DNA from: an uncultured Bacilli bacterium
GTDB lineage: Bacteria > Bacillota_I > Bacilli_A > RF39 > UBA660
Length of the DNA stretch: 42,844 nucleotides
Assembly (NCBI GenBank): GCA_947581715.1
Contig: CANPVK010000003.1
Coordinates: 1-42,844, forward strand
Direction of reading: 5' to 3'
The translations under genes were made by a program, and so were the position numbers. The notes beneath the pieces were generated by a model. That model saw only the letters and a list, made by a program, of their open reading frames with translations. It did no database searches and had not been told where the DNA came from. Below, in pieces: positions 17,149 through 27,703 of this stretch (positions within the stretch are counted from its first letter, which is position 1; each line of letters begins with the position of its first letter).

Positions 17149-18492
17149 CTATTTTGTCTTACTCTGAAAATGATCTTGACTAAAATAAGTATTAATATCA
17201 ATCACAATTTCATCATTAATTGTCAATATTTTATTTTTTGATAAATTGGAATCAATTAATTCTGAATAACCAGTATGACCATATGGAGACCAATACAAAT
17301 ATTCTAAATTTTTTAGCTCTTTTAAAAATGCTAAATCACTATCTTCTTGAATTTCTAATATGTTTAAATAAATTAAACAATTTAAATTAGATAAAGAATT
17401 CAAATTAGAGAGTTCAGAATTATAGGCTAAATTTAAATGATTTAATTTTGTTAAATAACGAATGGAATCGATATCTGTTAAAAGATTCATAGAGATATCC
17501 AAAAATTCTAAATTGACTAAGTTACTAAAATTACTAATATCGGAAATTTGATTGTTGGAAACATTTAATTGAGTTAATTTTTTCAACTGAACAAGAGGAG
17601 TAGAATCCGAAATTTGATTAGATGCTAGATTTAAAGTTACTAAATTTTCTAAAGATGACAAAGGACTAATATCACTGATTGTATCACAATTATTGATTTG
17701 AAGAGTTTTCAATTGAATAAGACTTTTAAGGGGTTCTAAATCAATAATTGGATTAAAATCTAAAAATAAGGTCTTTAAATTAACGAAAGAAGAGATCGAT
17801 TGTAAATCAGAAATATGATTATCACTAAAAGACAAAAATTCTAAATTAGTTAAATTGGAAATAGCATCTATATTAGAAATATGATTTCCACTCAAAGATA
17901 AATTTTTTAATTGCGATAAATGAGAAATAAAAGAAATATCTTCTAGTCCACATCCGGTAATACTAAGAGATGTCAAATCAGGAAAACTACTAATGAAATT
18001 TCCAAATTTTTCTTGAGTTTCTTTAGAGTAATCACAAATACCACCTTTTTCATTCATCAAATAACTAGATATATATAATGTTTCTAGTGTTTTTGGTAAA
18101 TTACACAATTCATCTAATAATTCTAAAAATTGCTTTTCTGTTAAAGAATCAGATATTCTAATTTGTGCAGTAGAATGATCTTCGAATAAATAAATGTAAT
18201 AAGAATGTTCCTGCAATGGCAAATCTTCTTCCTGTTTAGATTCTATTTGTTCTTCTACATCTAATTCTGTATTTTGCATATCAAACATTTCTTGTTCTAA
18301 AGAAACATCAATCATTTTTGGTTCTTGTTTACATCCACATAAAGATATTGGTATCGCAAAAAAAATAGCACGAAAAGTATATTTTAAATTCTGAATTTTC
18401 ACTCTAAACACCTCTGTCATTTCAGTAACACCTATAATACTACACTGGCAAAAGAAAGTCAATTTTTCCAAAACACAAAAAAAGAAATACAT
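17149..18492 (-). CDS. Leucine-rich-repeat lipoprotein (internalin-like repeats)
   Basis: Lipobox-like AIPISLCGC; repeated ~22-aa LRRs (LKNLSLSGNHISNIDAISNLTNLEFLSFSDNHISDLQSISSF...); true start probably internal near VKIQNLKYTFRAIFF. Confidence 0.85.
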   Translation of the reverse strand: MYFFFCVLEKLTFFCQCSIIGVTEMTEVFRVKIQNLKYTFRAIFFAIPISLCGCKQEPKMIDVSLEQEMFDMQNTELDVEEQIESKQEEDLPLQEHSYYIYLFEDHSTAQIRISDSLTEKQFLELLDELCNLPKTLETLYISSYLMNEKGGICDYSKETQEKFGNFISSFPDLTSLSITGCGLEDISFISHLSQLKNLSLSGNHISNIDAISNLTNLEFLSFSDNHISDLQSISSFVNLKTLFLDFNPIIDLEPLKSLIQLKTLQINNCDTISDISPLSSLENLVTLNLASNQISDSTPLVQLKKLTQLNVSNNQISDISNFSNLVNLEFLDISMNLLTDIDSIRYLTKLNHLNLAYNSELSNLNSLSNLNCLIYLNILEIQEDSDLAFLKELKNLEYLYWSPYGHTGYSELIDSNLSKNKILTINDEIVIDINTYFSQDHFQSKTK

Positions 18493-18505
18493 ATCTCTTT
18501 TTTAA
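18477..18505 (-). terminator. Intrinsic terminator of mutS
   Basis: Minus strand AAAAGAGATATGTATTTCTTTTTTT. Confidence 0.6.
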
Positions 18506-18507
18506 AA

Positions 18508-21081
18508 TTATTTCTTTTTTACTTCATTTTTTAATTCATATAATAGGTTTAATGCCTCCATTGGAGTAATTTCTAAAGGATTAATCGCTTCTAACTTTTG
18601 AGTGATTTTAGTCTCTTCATTTTTTTCTGCATGATTTTCATCAAAATCTAAAAATAAACTAGTTTGAGTAAAAGCATGTTTTTTCTGCTCTTTATGTTCA
18701 TAAATATTCAAGATTTCATCTGCTCTTTCAATCAATTCTTTTGGTAAATGTGCTAAAGAAGCAACATGAATTCCATAACTTTTATCCACTGCTCCATTTT
18801 TAATTTTATGTAAAAAGATAATATTTCCTTGCTCTTCCACTGCACTCACATGAACATTTTTTAAATGAGATAATTCACTGGCTAAGCCTGTCAATTCATG
18901 ATAATGAGTAGAAAATAAAGTTTTCGCATGAATCTTATCATGAATATATTCTAAAATAGCCTGTGCTAAACTCATTCCATCATAAGTAGCAGTTCCTCTT
19001 CCTAATTCATCAAATAATATTAAACTATTTTCAGTTGCTTGAGCAATTGCAGTATTAGCTTCTTTCATTTCTACCATAAAAGTACTCTCACCACTAACTA
19101 AATCATCACTAGCACCAATTCTAGTATAAATAGCATCAAATATCGGAATGATACAATTTTTACAAGGAACAAAGCAGCCTATTTGAGCCATAATAGCAGT
19201 AATTGCTAATTGTCTCATATAGGTACTTTTTCCAGCCATATTAGGTCCTGTAATTAATAAAATATCAGTATCTTTTCCCATGATAATATCATTACAAACA
19301 TATTCTTTCTTATTTACTTTTTCTACTACAGGATGTCTTCCTTCTTTAATTTGTATAATATGTTCATCTGTTATCTCTGGTTTAATATAACCATTTTCCT
19401 CAGAAACAACAGCAAAGGATAATAACATATCAATTTCTGCTATGACCTTTGAAATTTTTTGTAATCTTCCAATATAAGTTTTGCTAATATCTCGAATTTC
19501 TACAAATAATTGATATTCTAATTGAATAATCCTCTCCTCTGCTCCTAAAATAATATCTTCTTTTTCTTTTAGTAAAGGAGTAACATAACGTTCACCTGTT
19601 GTTAAAGTCTGCTTGCGAATCCAACCAAAATCTTCTTTAATCTGACTAATATTTCCCTTGCTAACTTCAATATAATATCCAAAAATTTTATTATAACCAA
19701 TTTTTAAATTTTTGATTCCTGTTCGTTCTTTCTCTTCTTGTTCAATTTTCAAAATAAAATCTTTACTATTCTTACGAATTCCCCTTAACTCATCTAATTC
19801 TGAATGATATCCCTCTTGAATTAAATTTCCTTCATGAATAGAGATAGGGGCATCAGGATTAATAGATTTCTCTAATAAATGATATAAATCAGCTAAAGTT
19901 TCAATTTCCTGATCATAATTTAATTTTTTTAGAATTTCACTAATTTTGGGAAGAACAGCTAATGAATTTTTTAATTGTAACATATCCCTAGCATTACTAT
20001 TTCCATAACTAATTCTACTAGCCAATCTTTCCAAATCATAAACTTGGTCTAATTCTTGCCTTAATTCCTCCTTCAGGATAAATTCTGTTAATAGCTTTTC
20101 AATCACTTGATATCTTCGATTGATTTCATTCTTATCTGTTAAAGGATTCTCAATATTATATTTTAATAATCTACCACCCATTGCTGTTTTTGTTTTATCC
20201 AAAAGCCAAAGAAGTGAATAGGTTCGATCTCGATTACGAATGGTTTCAATTAACTCCAAATTTTTTTTCGTATGAACATCAAAAAGTAAATGTTTTTTAT
20301 GATCAATTATTTCTACTTTCTGTAAATGAGACAGATTTCCTTTTTTCGTTTCTAATAAATAGGAAAGTAGATGATGAATCGTTGTAACCATACGAATATC
20401 TTTTAAATCACTAGTAAGATATTGATAATCATTTTCTTCGTAAATATCATCCCGAATTGTAATTAAAATTTGATATTGTTCTCTTAATAAATTAACAATT
20501 CCTCGATCTAAATTACTACTTACAATGATTTCACTTAAATTATAATTTAATACTTCTTTTACTAAAAGTTCTTCCTGATGTTCTAAAATCATACAGTAAG
20601 AATACCCAGTAGAAATATCAATAAAACTAATCCCATAACAGTATTCAAAATCATAAATATTTCCAATATAATTATAGTCTTTTGAATTTAAACTATCATC
20701 AATTCTAGTTCCTTTTGTAACAATTTGAATGACATCCCGCTCTACCATCCCTTTAGATTCTTTAGGGTCCGTCAATTGCTCACAAATAGCTACTTTATAT
20801 CCTTTTTCGATGAGTTTATCTAAATAACCTTTATAAGCATGATAAGGAATTCCACACATAGGAACCCTTTCTTTTAACCCACAATTTTTTCCTGTTAAAG
20901 TTAATTCCAATTCATGACTTACTTGAATAGCATCTTCAAAAAACATTTCATAAAAATCTCCTAAACGGAAAAAAATAATGGTATCTTCATATTTATCTTT
21001 CATCTCCAAATATTGCTTCATCATGGGAGAAACTTTATTTCTATCAACTTCACTACGTTTCATACTATCTACTAACCTCAC
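18508..21081 (-). CDS. mutS: DNA mismatch repair protein MutS
   Basis: SPMMKQYLEMKDKYEDTIIFFRLGDFYEMFFEDA; ITGPNMAGKSTYMRQLA; FDELGRGTATYDGMSLA; STHYHEL. Confidence 0.97.
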   Translation of the reverse strand: MRLVDSMKRSEVDRNKVSPMMKQYLEMKDKYEDTIIFFRLGDFYEMFFEDAIQVSHELELTLTGKNCGLKERVPMCGIPYHAYKGYLDKLIEKGYKVAICEQLTDPKESKGMVERDVIQIVTKGTRIDDSLNSKDYNYIGNIYDFEYCYGISFIDISTGYSYCMILEHQEELLVKEVLNYNLSEIIVSSNLDRGIVNLLREQYQILITIRDDIYEENDYQYLTSDLKDIRMVTTIHHLLSYLLETKKGNLSHLQKVEIIDHKKHLLFDVHTKKNLELIETIRNRDRTYSLLWLLDKTKTAMGGRLLKYNIENPLTDKNEINRRYQVIEKLLTEFILKEELRQELDQVYDLERLASRISYGNSNARDMLQLKNSLAVLPKISEILKKLNYDQEIETLADLYHLLEKSINPDAPISIHEGNLIQEGYHSELDELRGIRKNSKDFILKIEQEEKERTGIKNLKIGYNKIFGYYIEVSKGNISQIKEDFGWIRKQTLTTGERYVTPLLKEKEDIILGAEERIIQLEYQLFVEIRDISKTYIGRLQKISKVIAEIDMLLSFAVVSEENGYIKPEITDEHIIQIKEGRHPVVEKVNKKEYVCNDIIMGKDTDILLITGPNMAGKSTYMRQLAITAIMAQIGCFVPCKNCIIPIFDAIYTRIGASDDLVSGESTFMVEMKEANTAIAQATENSLILFDELGRGTATYDGMSLAQAILEYIHDKIHAKTLFSTHYHELTGLASELSHLKNVHVSAVEEQGNIIFLHKIKNGAVDKSYGIHVASLAHLPKELIERADEILNIYEHKEQKKHAFTQTSLFLDFDENHAEKNEETKITQKLEAINPLEITPMEALNLLYELKNEVKKK

Positions 21082-21083
21082 TA

Positions 21084-21953
21084 TTACTTTTCTTTTTTCA
21101 AAAATGGAATTATTTTAGCTAATTTTTTTGATTGATTTTTCATATCATATGATAAATTAGGGTTCGTATACAAATATTCCAAAATTTGATTTGATCTTTC
21201 TTCTTTTTGCTGAATCTCTAATAGATATTTTTCTTCTAATTGCTGTAAAAAAGAAAAATATCGTTTAGAAAGAGGATTATCCCCTAAAAAACAGCTAGAA
21301 TATAATTCTAAACTAGTAGTATCTAATATTTGAGAAGAAAAGAAACCTTCCCGATTAATAAAACCACAAAGACTAGTAAGAAAAATTTCTTGCTGATTCT
21401 CATTTGTCGTATAAATATTAGAACAAAAAAACGCAAAATGAGAAAATGAATTTTCCTCCACTAACTCTAAGTCAGAAAAAAATGGAGTAATAATTTTATG
21501 AATTTTAGGTGCATATAAAGCATATTTATTTTCTAATTCTACAGTATTCGCAATTTCTAAAAACCATAATGAATCCTCCTGATCAATGGGATGAATCAGA
21601 AGAGGTTTTGGATCATTAGGATTTGTAGAAAAGAAAACAACTTGAGAATCATGTTGATTAGTAACATGATAATATTTCAAATATTTTACATTAGGAAATT
21701 CAAAACCAAAACATAATTCTTGATAATCCTTTGTACAAATTAATTCTCTTAAAAACATTTCATCCAAAGAAATAATCTCATTTCCATCCACATCAACGTA
21801 TCCAGAAATAGTAGCATGCGCTCTCCTTAATAAAATAAAATATCCATTTCCTATTTTATTTTCTTCTGAAACAAGAGTTGTTATCACACCATATTTATGA
21901 GAAGAAATCACCATCGTTTTTAATATTTCTAATTCTTTTTTCTTAGTACTCAT
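21084..21953 (-). CDS. Hypothetical protein
   Basis: 289-aa ORF, 2 nt from mutS; no family recognised. Confidence 0.6.
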   Translation of the reverse strand: MSTKKKELEILKTMVISSHKYGVITTLVSEENKIGNGYFILLRRAHATISGYVDVDGNEIISLDEMFLRELICTKDYQELCFGFEFPNVKYLKYYHVTNQHDSQVVFFSTNPNDPKPLLIHPIDQEDSLWFLEIANTVELENKYALYAPKIHKIITPFFSDLELVEENSFSHFAFFCSNIYTTNENQQEIFLTSLCGFINREGFFSSQILDTTSLELYSSCFLGDNPLSKRYFSFLQQLEEKYLLEIQQKEERSNQILEYLYTNPNLSYDMKNQSKKLAKIIPFLKKEK

Positions 21954-22014
21954 CTTTTCACATCCAATACTTTTTATTATATCAAAAAAAGAAATACCAA
22001 TAATTTTTTTAAAT

Positions 22015-23043
22015 TTATTTATTCATTTCCTGCAAACTAGTAATAGCCTCTTGAAAAGTATTAACACCTATAATTTTTATATTATAATGATACTTTTTTT
22101 GAAGAGCAATACATTCTTCATAATTTTCTCCATTGGGAACTAAAAAAACATCCATTTTCTTTTTTACAGCACCCATTAATTTATATTTCACACCACCAAT
22201 ACTGCCCACATTCCCATCTAAATCGATTGTTCCAGTACCGGCAATTTGATATCCTTGTGTAATGTCCTTTTCCATCAGTTTATTATAAATGGTAAGTCCT
22301 ACCATCAATCCACCACTCGGACCCGACTCACTATCTGCAAATGAAAAAGAAACAGATGGATCAGTTTCATAATCATAAATTGTAGTTAAGGCCACTCCTA
22401 AAAGCTTTTCCCCATCTGTTTCTTTTACAACAGCATATTTCTCTTTTAACTTTTCCTTTTCTCTAACAGAAATAGAAATTTTATCACCAACATTCTTATC
22501 TTTTAATATTTCACGAATGGTTTCTATTCCAGTGATTTTTTTTCCATCAACCAATACAAGATCGTCCCCAATTTTCAAATTTGTGTCACTATCTTCATCC
22601 AGATAAATTAAATAATAATGAGTATCTTTAATTTTTACTTCTTTTCCCGCTTCTAAATAGGCAACCATAATAGCATTCTGATTTGCTTCTTCTAAATAAA
22701 TCTTATCTCTTTGATAAACATCTTTTTTATTTTCTTTTTGATTTAATGTTACTTCTTCCTTTGGAATCATATCCCAATTAGGAATCACATGTGCTAACAA
22801 ATAAGTAGGAAGTGTTGCATAAAGCTGTTCTACATAACACATATGAAATTTTCCTTCAGTAGAATAACTCTTTGCCACTTGTACTTTATCTTCCGTATTA
22901 ATTGTTCCACCACCAGTATAAATATAAAATGGCAAAGGATAACTAAGTGTAACATAAAAAATCAAACAAAAAAGAAGAAAAAGATAATTAGTTTGGATAA
23001 AATTCTTCATTTTTTCATATAGTTTATTAATCATTCTTATCAC
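22015..23043 (-). CDS. ylbL: YlbL-family PDZ/Lon-like serine protease
   Basis: N-terminal TM, PDZ-like region, SESGPSGGLMVGLTIYNKL and GTIDLDGNVGSIGGVKYKLMGAVKKKMDVFLVPNGENYEE. Confidence 0.85.
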   Translation of the reverse strand: MIRMINKLYEKMKNFIQTNYLFLLFCLIFYVTLSYPLPFYIYTGGGTINTEDKVQVAKSYSTEGKFHMCYVEQLYATLPTYLLAHVIPNWDMIPKEEVTLNQKENKKDVYQRDKIYLEEANQNAIMVAYLEAGKEVKIKDTHYYLIYLDEDSDTNLKIGDDLVLVDGKKITGIETIREILKDKNVGDKISISVREKEKLKEKYAVVKETDGEKLLGVALTTIYDYETDPSVSFSFADSESGPSGGLMVGLTIYNKLMEKDITQGYQIAGTGTIDLDGNVGSIGGVKYKLMGAVKKKMDVFLVPNGENYEECIALQKKYHYNIKIIGVNTFQEAITSLQEMNK

Positions 23044-23079
23044 CTATTTAATAAATTATAACACGAAAGAAAGAGATTT

Positions 23080-24027
23080 ATGAAAAAAAGAAAGAAAAAT
23101 TTAGGAGTAATTTGCTTATTACTTTTCACCATATTTTACTTAATCACCTGTCCTAAAAATGTAATAGAAAGTGTCACATTTTCTATTTCGATATGGAAAG
23201 AAAATTTATTTCCAACTTTATTTCCTTTTTTTGTAGTATCTCATTTATTAATGCAATATGGTTTTATCGAACTTATGGGAACCATTTTACAAAAGCCAAT
23301 GAACAAATATTTTAAATTGCCAGGATGCTGCGGTTTCGTATTAGCAAGCAGCTTATTTTCTGGATTTCCAAGTGGAGCAAAATATACCAAAGATTTAGTA
23401 GAACAAAATAAAATAACCAAGCAAGAAGCTGCCCGTTTATTAACATTTACCCATTATTCTAATCCTTTATTTATCTTAGGAATGATAGGTACCACTTTAC
23501 TAGCAAATCAAAAAATAGCGATTTTTATTTTAATTTCACATATCATGAGTGGAATTATCACAGGAATTTTTTTTAATAGAAAAGAACCTTATTTAATAGA
23601 AAAGAAACAAGCAAATTTTTCTTTCTCAATGAATAACACACCAAAAACTTTTGGAGAACACTTAACGGATAGTATCATAGATAGCCTCAACACTATGTTT
23701 TTATTACTAGGAATCGTTACCATCTTTTTAATTTTTTCTTCCCTTATACAAGAATACACAAATTTTCCTGCTACCATCCAAACAATCATTTCAGGATTAT
23801 TAGAAATGACACAAGGAGTGAAACTAGCTAGTACTATAAATGAAAGTATTTTTTTCAAAACCATTCTTATTACTGGCATAATTTCTTTTGGAGGACTAAG
23901 TGTACATATGCAAGTATTAGGAATTATTAGTAGCCAAAAAATAAAATACAAACCATTTTTTTTAGCAAGAATTTTTCACGCTATTCTTGCCATGTGGTTT
24001 GTATCCGTACTACTTACATTATTTTAA
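23080..24027 (+). CDS. ylbJ: Sporulation integral membrane protein YlbJ (nucleoside-recognition/Gate fold)
   Basis: WKENLFPTLFPFFVVSHLLMQYGF, LASSLFSGFPSGAKYTKDLVEQNKITKQEAARLLTFTHYSNPLFI. Confidence 0.85.
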   Translation: MKKRKKNLGVICLLLFTIFYLITCPKNVIESVTFSISIWKENLFPTLFPFFVVSHLLMQYGFIELMGTILQKPMNKYFKLPGCCGFVLASSLFSGFPSGAKYTKDLVEQNKITKQEAARLLTFTHYSNPLFILGMIGTTLLANQKIAIFILISHIMSGIITGIFFNRKEPYLIEKKQANFSFSMNNTPKTFGEHLTDSIIDSLNTMFLLLGIVTIFLIFSSLIQEYTNFPATIQTIISGLLEMTQGVKLASTINESIFFKTILITGIISFGGLSVHMQVLGIISSQKIKYKPFFLARIFHAILAMWFVSVLLTLF

Positions 24028-24028
24028 C

Positions 24029-25120
24029 TTACATTGTCAACCAAATATCACGAACTTCTCCCGTTATATTTCCCAATCTAGTGAATGTAGAAATAGATAA
24101 ATAATAACGTCCTTGCAAACTAGAAATATCAATCTCTTCTTCTAACCAACCAGAGTCCTGTTGCACTGTAGTAGCATTAGTACTTTTTAAAAAAGCAGCA
24201 AACGACTGATTATTAACAGGCTGTTTTTGAAATCCAATCCAGATATTGGCACTTCCACTAGCATTCGTTAGTTGACTTAATGTTCGATATCTTATATGCA
24301 TTTTTTGATAAGCGGATAAATCAATAGAATAGATACTAGAATAAGTAACACTATTATTTGTTGCACTAGTATTTTGATCTTGAAAAATGATATGTTCTGC
24401 TTCTTGAATTACAGTATGATTCAAATTATTTTTCTTTTCCACCAAATGAAATCCATTTCCTAAAAGATTAGTAGCATGAAAATTAGTAGCAAGATTCTTT
24501 TGTATTAAATAAACATTTTCTTGCTGCTCTTCTCTAATAGATAAAGTAGAGGTAACTAGATGGAGTCCAAAATCCTCACTAAAATTAGAATCTGAAATAT
24601 ATAGATCAATACTATATATATAGATAATCTTACCATCTTCTAAAACAGCAGAATCAGTACTCAATAATTCGGTATCTAGAATTTTAATGGATTGAAATTC
24701 CTCCATTTGTCTACCTTCTGGAATTGTTTTTGGTATCGGATCATGAATGGGATATTTGATCCCATCATAATATAAAAATTTGTTTTCCATACTACTACGA
24801 CTACTGGTATCCACTTTCCCTACTCCAAAAGCTTTCTCCGTTCCATCCTGAAACAAAATATTAATACATTGGCTTAAATCAGGAATCACTGCACACGCTC
24901 CCGCATCGTTAATTTCTTGTACACCTCTCGTTAAAAAATCATCTTGAATATCTTTTGTGATAGTATTTTTAAATGTCTCTAATTCCAATTTTTTCAGTTG
25001 AAGAATTGCCTTTTCACGATAATTCATAACAATCGTAATCATCCCAAAAAATATACCCATGATCAAAGTAAAAGTTAACACTGTTTCAATAATACTCATT
25101 CCCTTATCATTTAATTTCAT
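24029..25120 (-). CDS. Type IV prepilin-like protein
   Basis: N-terminus MKLNDKGMSIIETVLTFTLIMGIFFGMITIV (G|xxxxE prepilin signature plus hydrophobic helix). Confidence 0.75.
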   Translation of the reverse strand: MKLNDKGMSIIETVLTFTLIMGIFFGMITIVMNYREKAILQLKKLELETFKNTITKDIQDDFLTRGVQEINDAGACAVIPDLSQCINILFQDGTEKAFGVGKVDTSSRSSMENKFLYYDGIKYPIHDPIPKTIPEGRQMEEFQSIKILDTELLSTDSAVLEDGKIIYIYSIDLYISDSNFSEDFGLHLVTSTLSIREEQQENVYLIQKNLATNFHATNLLGNGFHLVEKKNNLNHTVIQEAEHIIFQDQNTSATNNSVTYSSIYSIDLSAYQKMHIRYRTLSQLTNASGSANIWIGFQKQPVNNQSFAAFLKSTNATTVQQDSGWLEEEIDISSLQGRYYLSISTFTRLGNITGEVRDIWLTM

Positions 25121-25124
25121 CTCT

Positions 25125-26345
25125 TCACCTACTTAACTTTTCCTTTTCTACCACAATAACAGGTCGTATCCCAAATTTTTGATAACGATTTCTAATTTCA
25201 GGATCAACAAATTGACTTGGATTTGGATTAGTATCATTGATAAAAGCTGGAGAAATTAAATTTTTTTGAACAGTCCAAGCCATTTCTGGGTTATCAAAAG
25301 CCATGTTTGCCATCCAATACCCATCGGTTTCCCCTAAATTAGTAAACAAATATTGTAATTTTTCATCTACAATAGGAATAGAAAATAAAACTTTTTGCTG
25401 AAAATAATCCTCTTCTATTGTCTGCCCTAAAATAGTATATAAATCCAAAGGTTCTAATAATCTACTACGATATCCATTATAAGAAATGGTATAGTCATTT
25501 ATCGTATAAGTATCTCTTGCTGTCAAAGGAGTAACATTGATCCAAGAATCTGTAGATGATTTCAAACTAGACAAAACCAAATTAGGTGCACCTGCACTAT
25601 CGCTAAAAAAGGTATTAGTACCCATATTTTCTGCTAAAATAAGAGTTACTGTTTTTTCAAAGGAAGAACTATTTTTTAATACATAAAAAGTTCTTTCTCG
25701 ATCACCTGGATTAAATTTAATTTCCTCACCCATAGTATATCTTGGATACTTTCCATCATAGATCACCAAATTAGCATATCTTAAAGAAGTAGACTGATCT
25801 GCATTTACTATTGTCCTAGTAATAAATAAACGATACTTACCAACTAAAGTTTGATTAGAATCATTTTCATCATAAAAAGAATCTTTATCTGGAATAGTAT
25901 TCATATAATTACGAAAATTACTAAGTCTGCCTGAATCAAAAAAATCATCTGTCTTCACTTCATTTCGAAATTGTTCGAGTTGATTATAATCAATTAAAAA
26001 TATAAAATCATCTTCTAAAATTCCTAAAGATTCCTTTAAAGCCACGCAATAGTCTGAATTCATATAAATGTCAGAATTAGTACAATCCGAAATATTTAAA
26101 TAAGAACGACTTTGTAAATAATCATCAATATAATCGTTATTAGCATAACGTATCAATAACTGCTTATACAAATTACTAGCATACACACTATCAATATCAT
26201 CATAAGTAGCTAGAGCTTCATACTGACCAATAGAAGGAACAATATTCTGATAAACTAAAATAAATAATGTCGCTACAAATATTGTAACAATTAACGTTTC
26301 AACCAAAATAAACCCCTTTTTATTCAATAATTTCATAAAATTCAC
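25125..26345 (-). CDS. Type IV prepilin-like protein with possible lectin-like C-terminus
   Basis: LLNKKGFILVETLIVTIFVATLFILVYQNIVPSI prepilin signature; C-terminal GYWMAN...FGIRPVIVVEK. Confidence 0.75.
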   Translation of the reverse strand: MNFMKLLNKKGFILVETLIVTIFVATLFILVYQNIVPSIGQYEALATYDDIDSVYASNLYKQLLIRYANNDYIDDYLQSRSYLNISDCTNSDIYMNSDYCVALKESLGILEDDFIFLIDYNQLEQFRNEVKTDDFFDSGRLSNFRNYMNTIPDKDSFYDENDSNQTLVGKYRLFITRTIVNADQSTSLRYANLVIYDGKYPRYTMGEEIKFNPGDRERTFYVLKNSSSFEKTVTLILAENMGTNTFFSDSAGAPNLVLSSLKSSTDSWINVTPLTARDTYTINDYTISYNGYRSRLLEPLDLYTILGQTIEEDYFQQKVLFSIPIVDEKLQYLFTNLGETDGYWMANMAFDNPEMAWTVQKNLISPAFINDTNPNPSQFVDPEIRNRYQKFGIRPVIVVEKEKLSR

Positions 26346-26436
26346 TTTCCTTTATTGATTCTACTTTAAATTTATTATATAATAAAAATGTATAAAATGC
26401 TACAAAAAGATAAAAAGAATAGTTGAGGGGAAAGAT

Positions 26437-27684
26437 ATGATAAACTATGATGTAGAAAAAATACCAATTGTTGATTTGGTAAATAAAATTATTATAACTG
26501 GAGTAAGAAGTAGAGCATCCGATATTCATTTTGATCCAATGGAAGATGGATTAAAAATTAGAATGCGTATTGATGGAGAATTAAGAGATCACGCTATCAT
26601 TCCCAAAGCTTCAGAAAGAAACTTAATTACAAGAGTCAAATTAATAGCAGGAATGAATATTACAGAAAACAGATTACCACAAGATGGTGCCATTAAAGGA
26701 AAAATTGATAATCTAGAATTAGATATGCGTGTATCTGTTATTCCAACCAATGAAGGAGAAAAAGCAGTGATCCGTATTTTAGATTACACAATGAGTCTAG
26801 AAGGATTAAAAAATTTAGATTTCTCTCCAGAAAATTATAAAAAAGTAGAAAAGATGCTAACCGTTCCTAACGGAATTATTTTAGTAACTGGTGCAACTGG
26901 ATCTGGTAAATCGACAACTACTTATTCCATGCTTCAAGAATTAAATAATGAAGAAAGAAATATTATTACAGTAGAAGACCCAATCGAAATGAACATTGAA
27001 GGAATTAACCAAGTTCAAGTAAATTCTGAAATCGGTTTAACTTTTGCTAACGTTTTACGTTCTATTTTAAGACAAGACCCAAATATTATTCTAATTGGAG
27101 AAATCCGTGATTCAGAAACAGCCCAAATTGCAGTACGTGCATCTATTACAGGTCACTTAGTATTATCAACAATCCATACCAATAATTCCTTAAGCACTAT
27201 TGAAAGATTACTAGATATGGATGTAGAAAGATATCTATTATCCAGTGCTTTAGAAGGAATTGTTTCCCAAAAACTAGCTAGACGCCTTTGTAAAAAGTGT
27301 AGAAAATTAAGACCAACTACTCCACTAGAAAAACAAATATTTAAAACAGCACTTGGAAAAAATATTATTGAAATTTGGGATACTGGAAAATGTGAGGAAT
27401 GTAATAATGGATATCGCGGTCGTATTGCTATCCAAGAAGTACTATTAATTAATGAGGAATTACGAGATCAATTAAGTAATGAAAAATTAAAAAAAGAAGA
27501 TTTAAGAGAAATGGTATATGGAAAAGGCCATGTTACCACGATGCTACAAGATGGATTAGAGAAAGTACTAAAAGGATATACTACTTTTGAAGAAATATAT
27601 AAATTAATTGAAGTAGAAGATGAATTAGACAATGAAATAAAAGTAAATGAATACATAGCAAATGAAGCAAATGAAAAAAAGTAG
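26437..27684 (+). CDS. pilB: Type IV pilus / T2SS assembly ATPase (PilB/GspE family)
   Basis: GATGSGKSTTTYSMLQ, ITVEDPIE, LRQDPNIILIGEIRDSETAQIA, STIHTNN, Zn-binding CKKC...CEEC. Confidence 0.9.
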   Translation: MINYDVEKIPIVDLVNKIIITGVRSRASDIHFDPMEDGLKIRMRIDGELRDHAIIPKASERNLITRVKLIAGMNITENRLPQDGAIKGKIDNLELDMRVSVIPTNEGEKAVIRILDYTMSLEGLKNLDFSPENYKKVEKMLTVPNGIILVTGATGSGKSTTTYSMLQELNNEERNIITVEDPIEMNIEGINQVQVNSEIGLTFANVLRSILRQDPNIILIGEIRDSETAQIAVRASITGHLVLSTIHTNNSLSTIERLLDMDVERYLLSSALEGIVSQKLARRLCKKCRKLRPTTPLEKQIFKTALGKNIIEIWDTGKCEECNNGYRGRIAIQEVLLINEELRDQLSNEKLKKEDLREMVYGKGHVTTMLQDGLEKVLKGYTTFEEIYKLIEVEDELDNEIKVNEYIANEANEKK

Positions 27685-27703
27685 GATCAATACCTACTTT
27701 TTT
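27674..27703. terminator. Bidirectional intrinsic terminator
   Basis: AAAAAAAGTAGG ATCAATA CCTACTTTTTT. Confidence 0.85.

Noticed and set aside
23589-23951. 120-aa minus ORF
   Set aside because: Antisense to the well-supported ylbJ gene.
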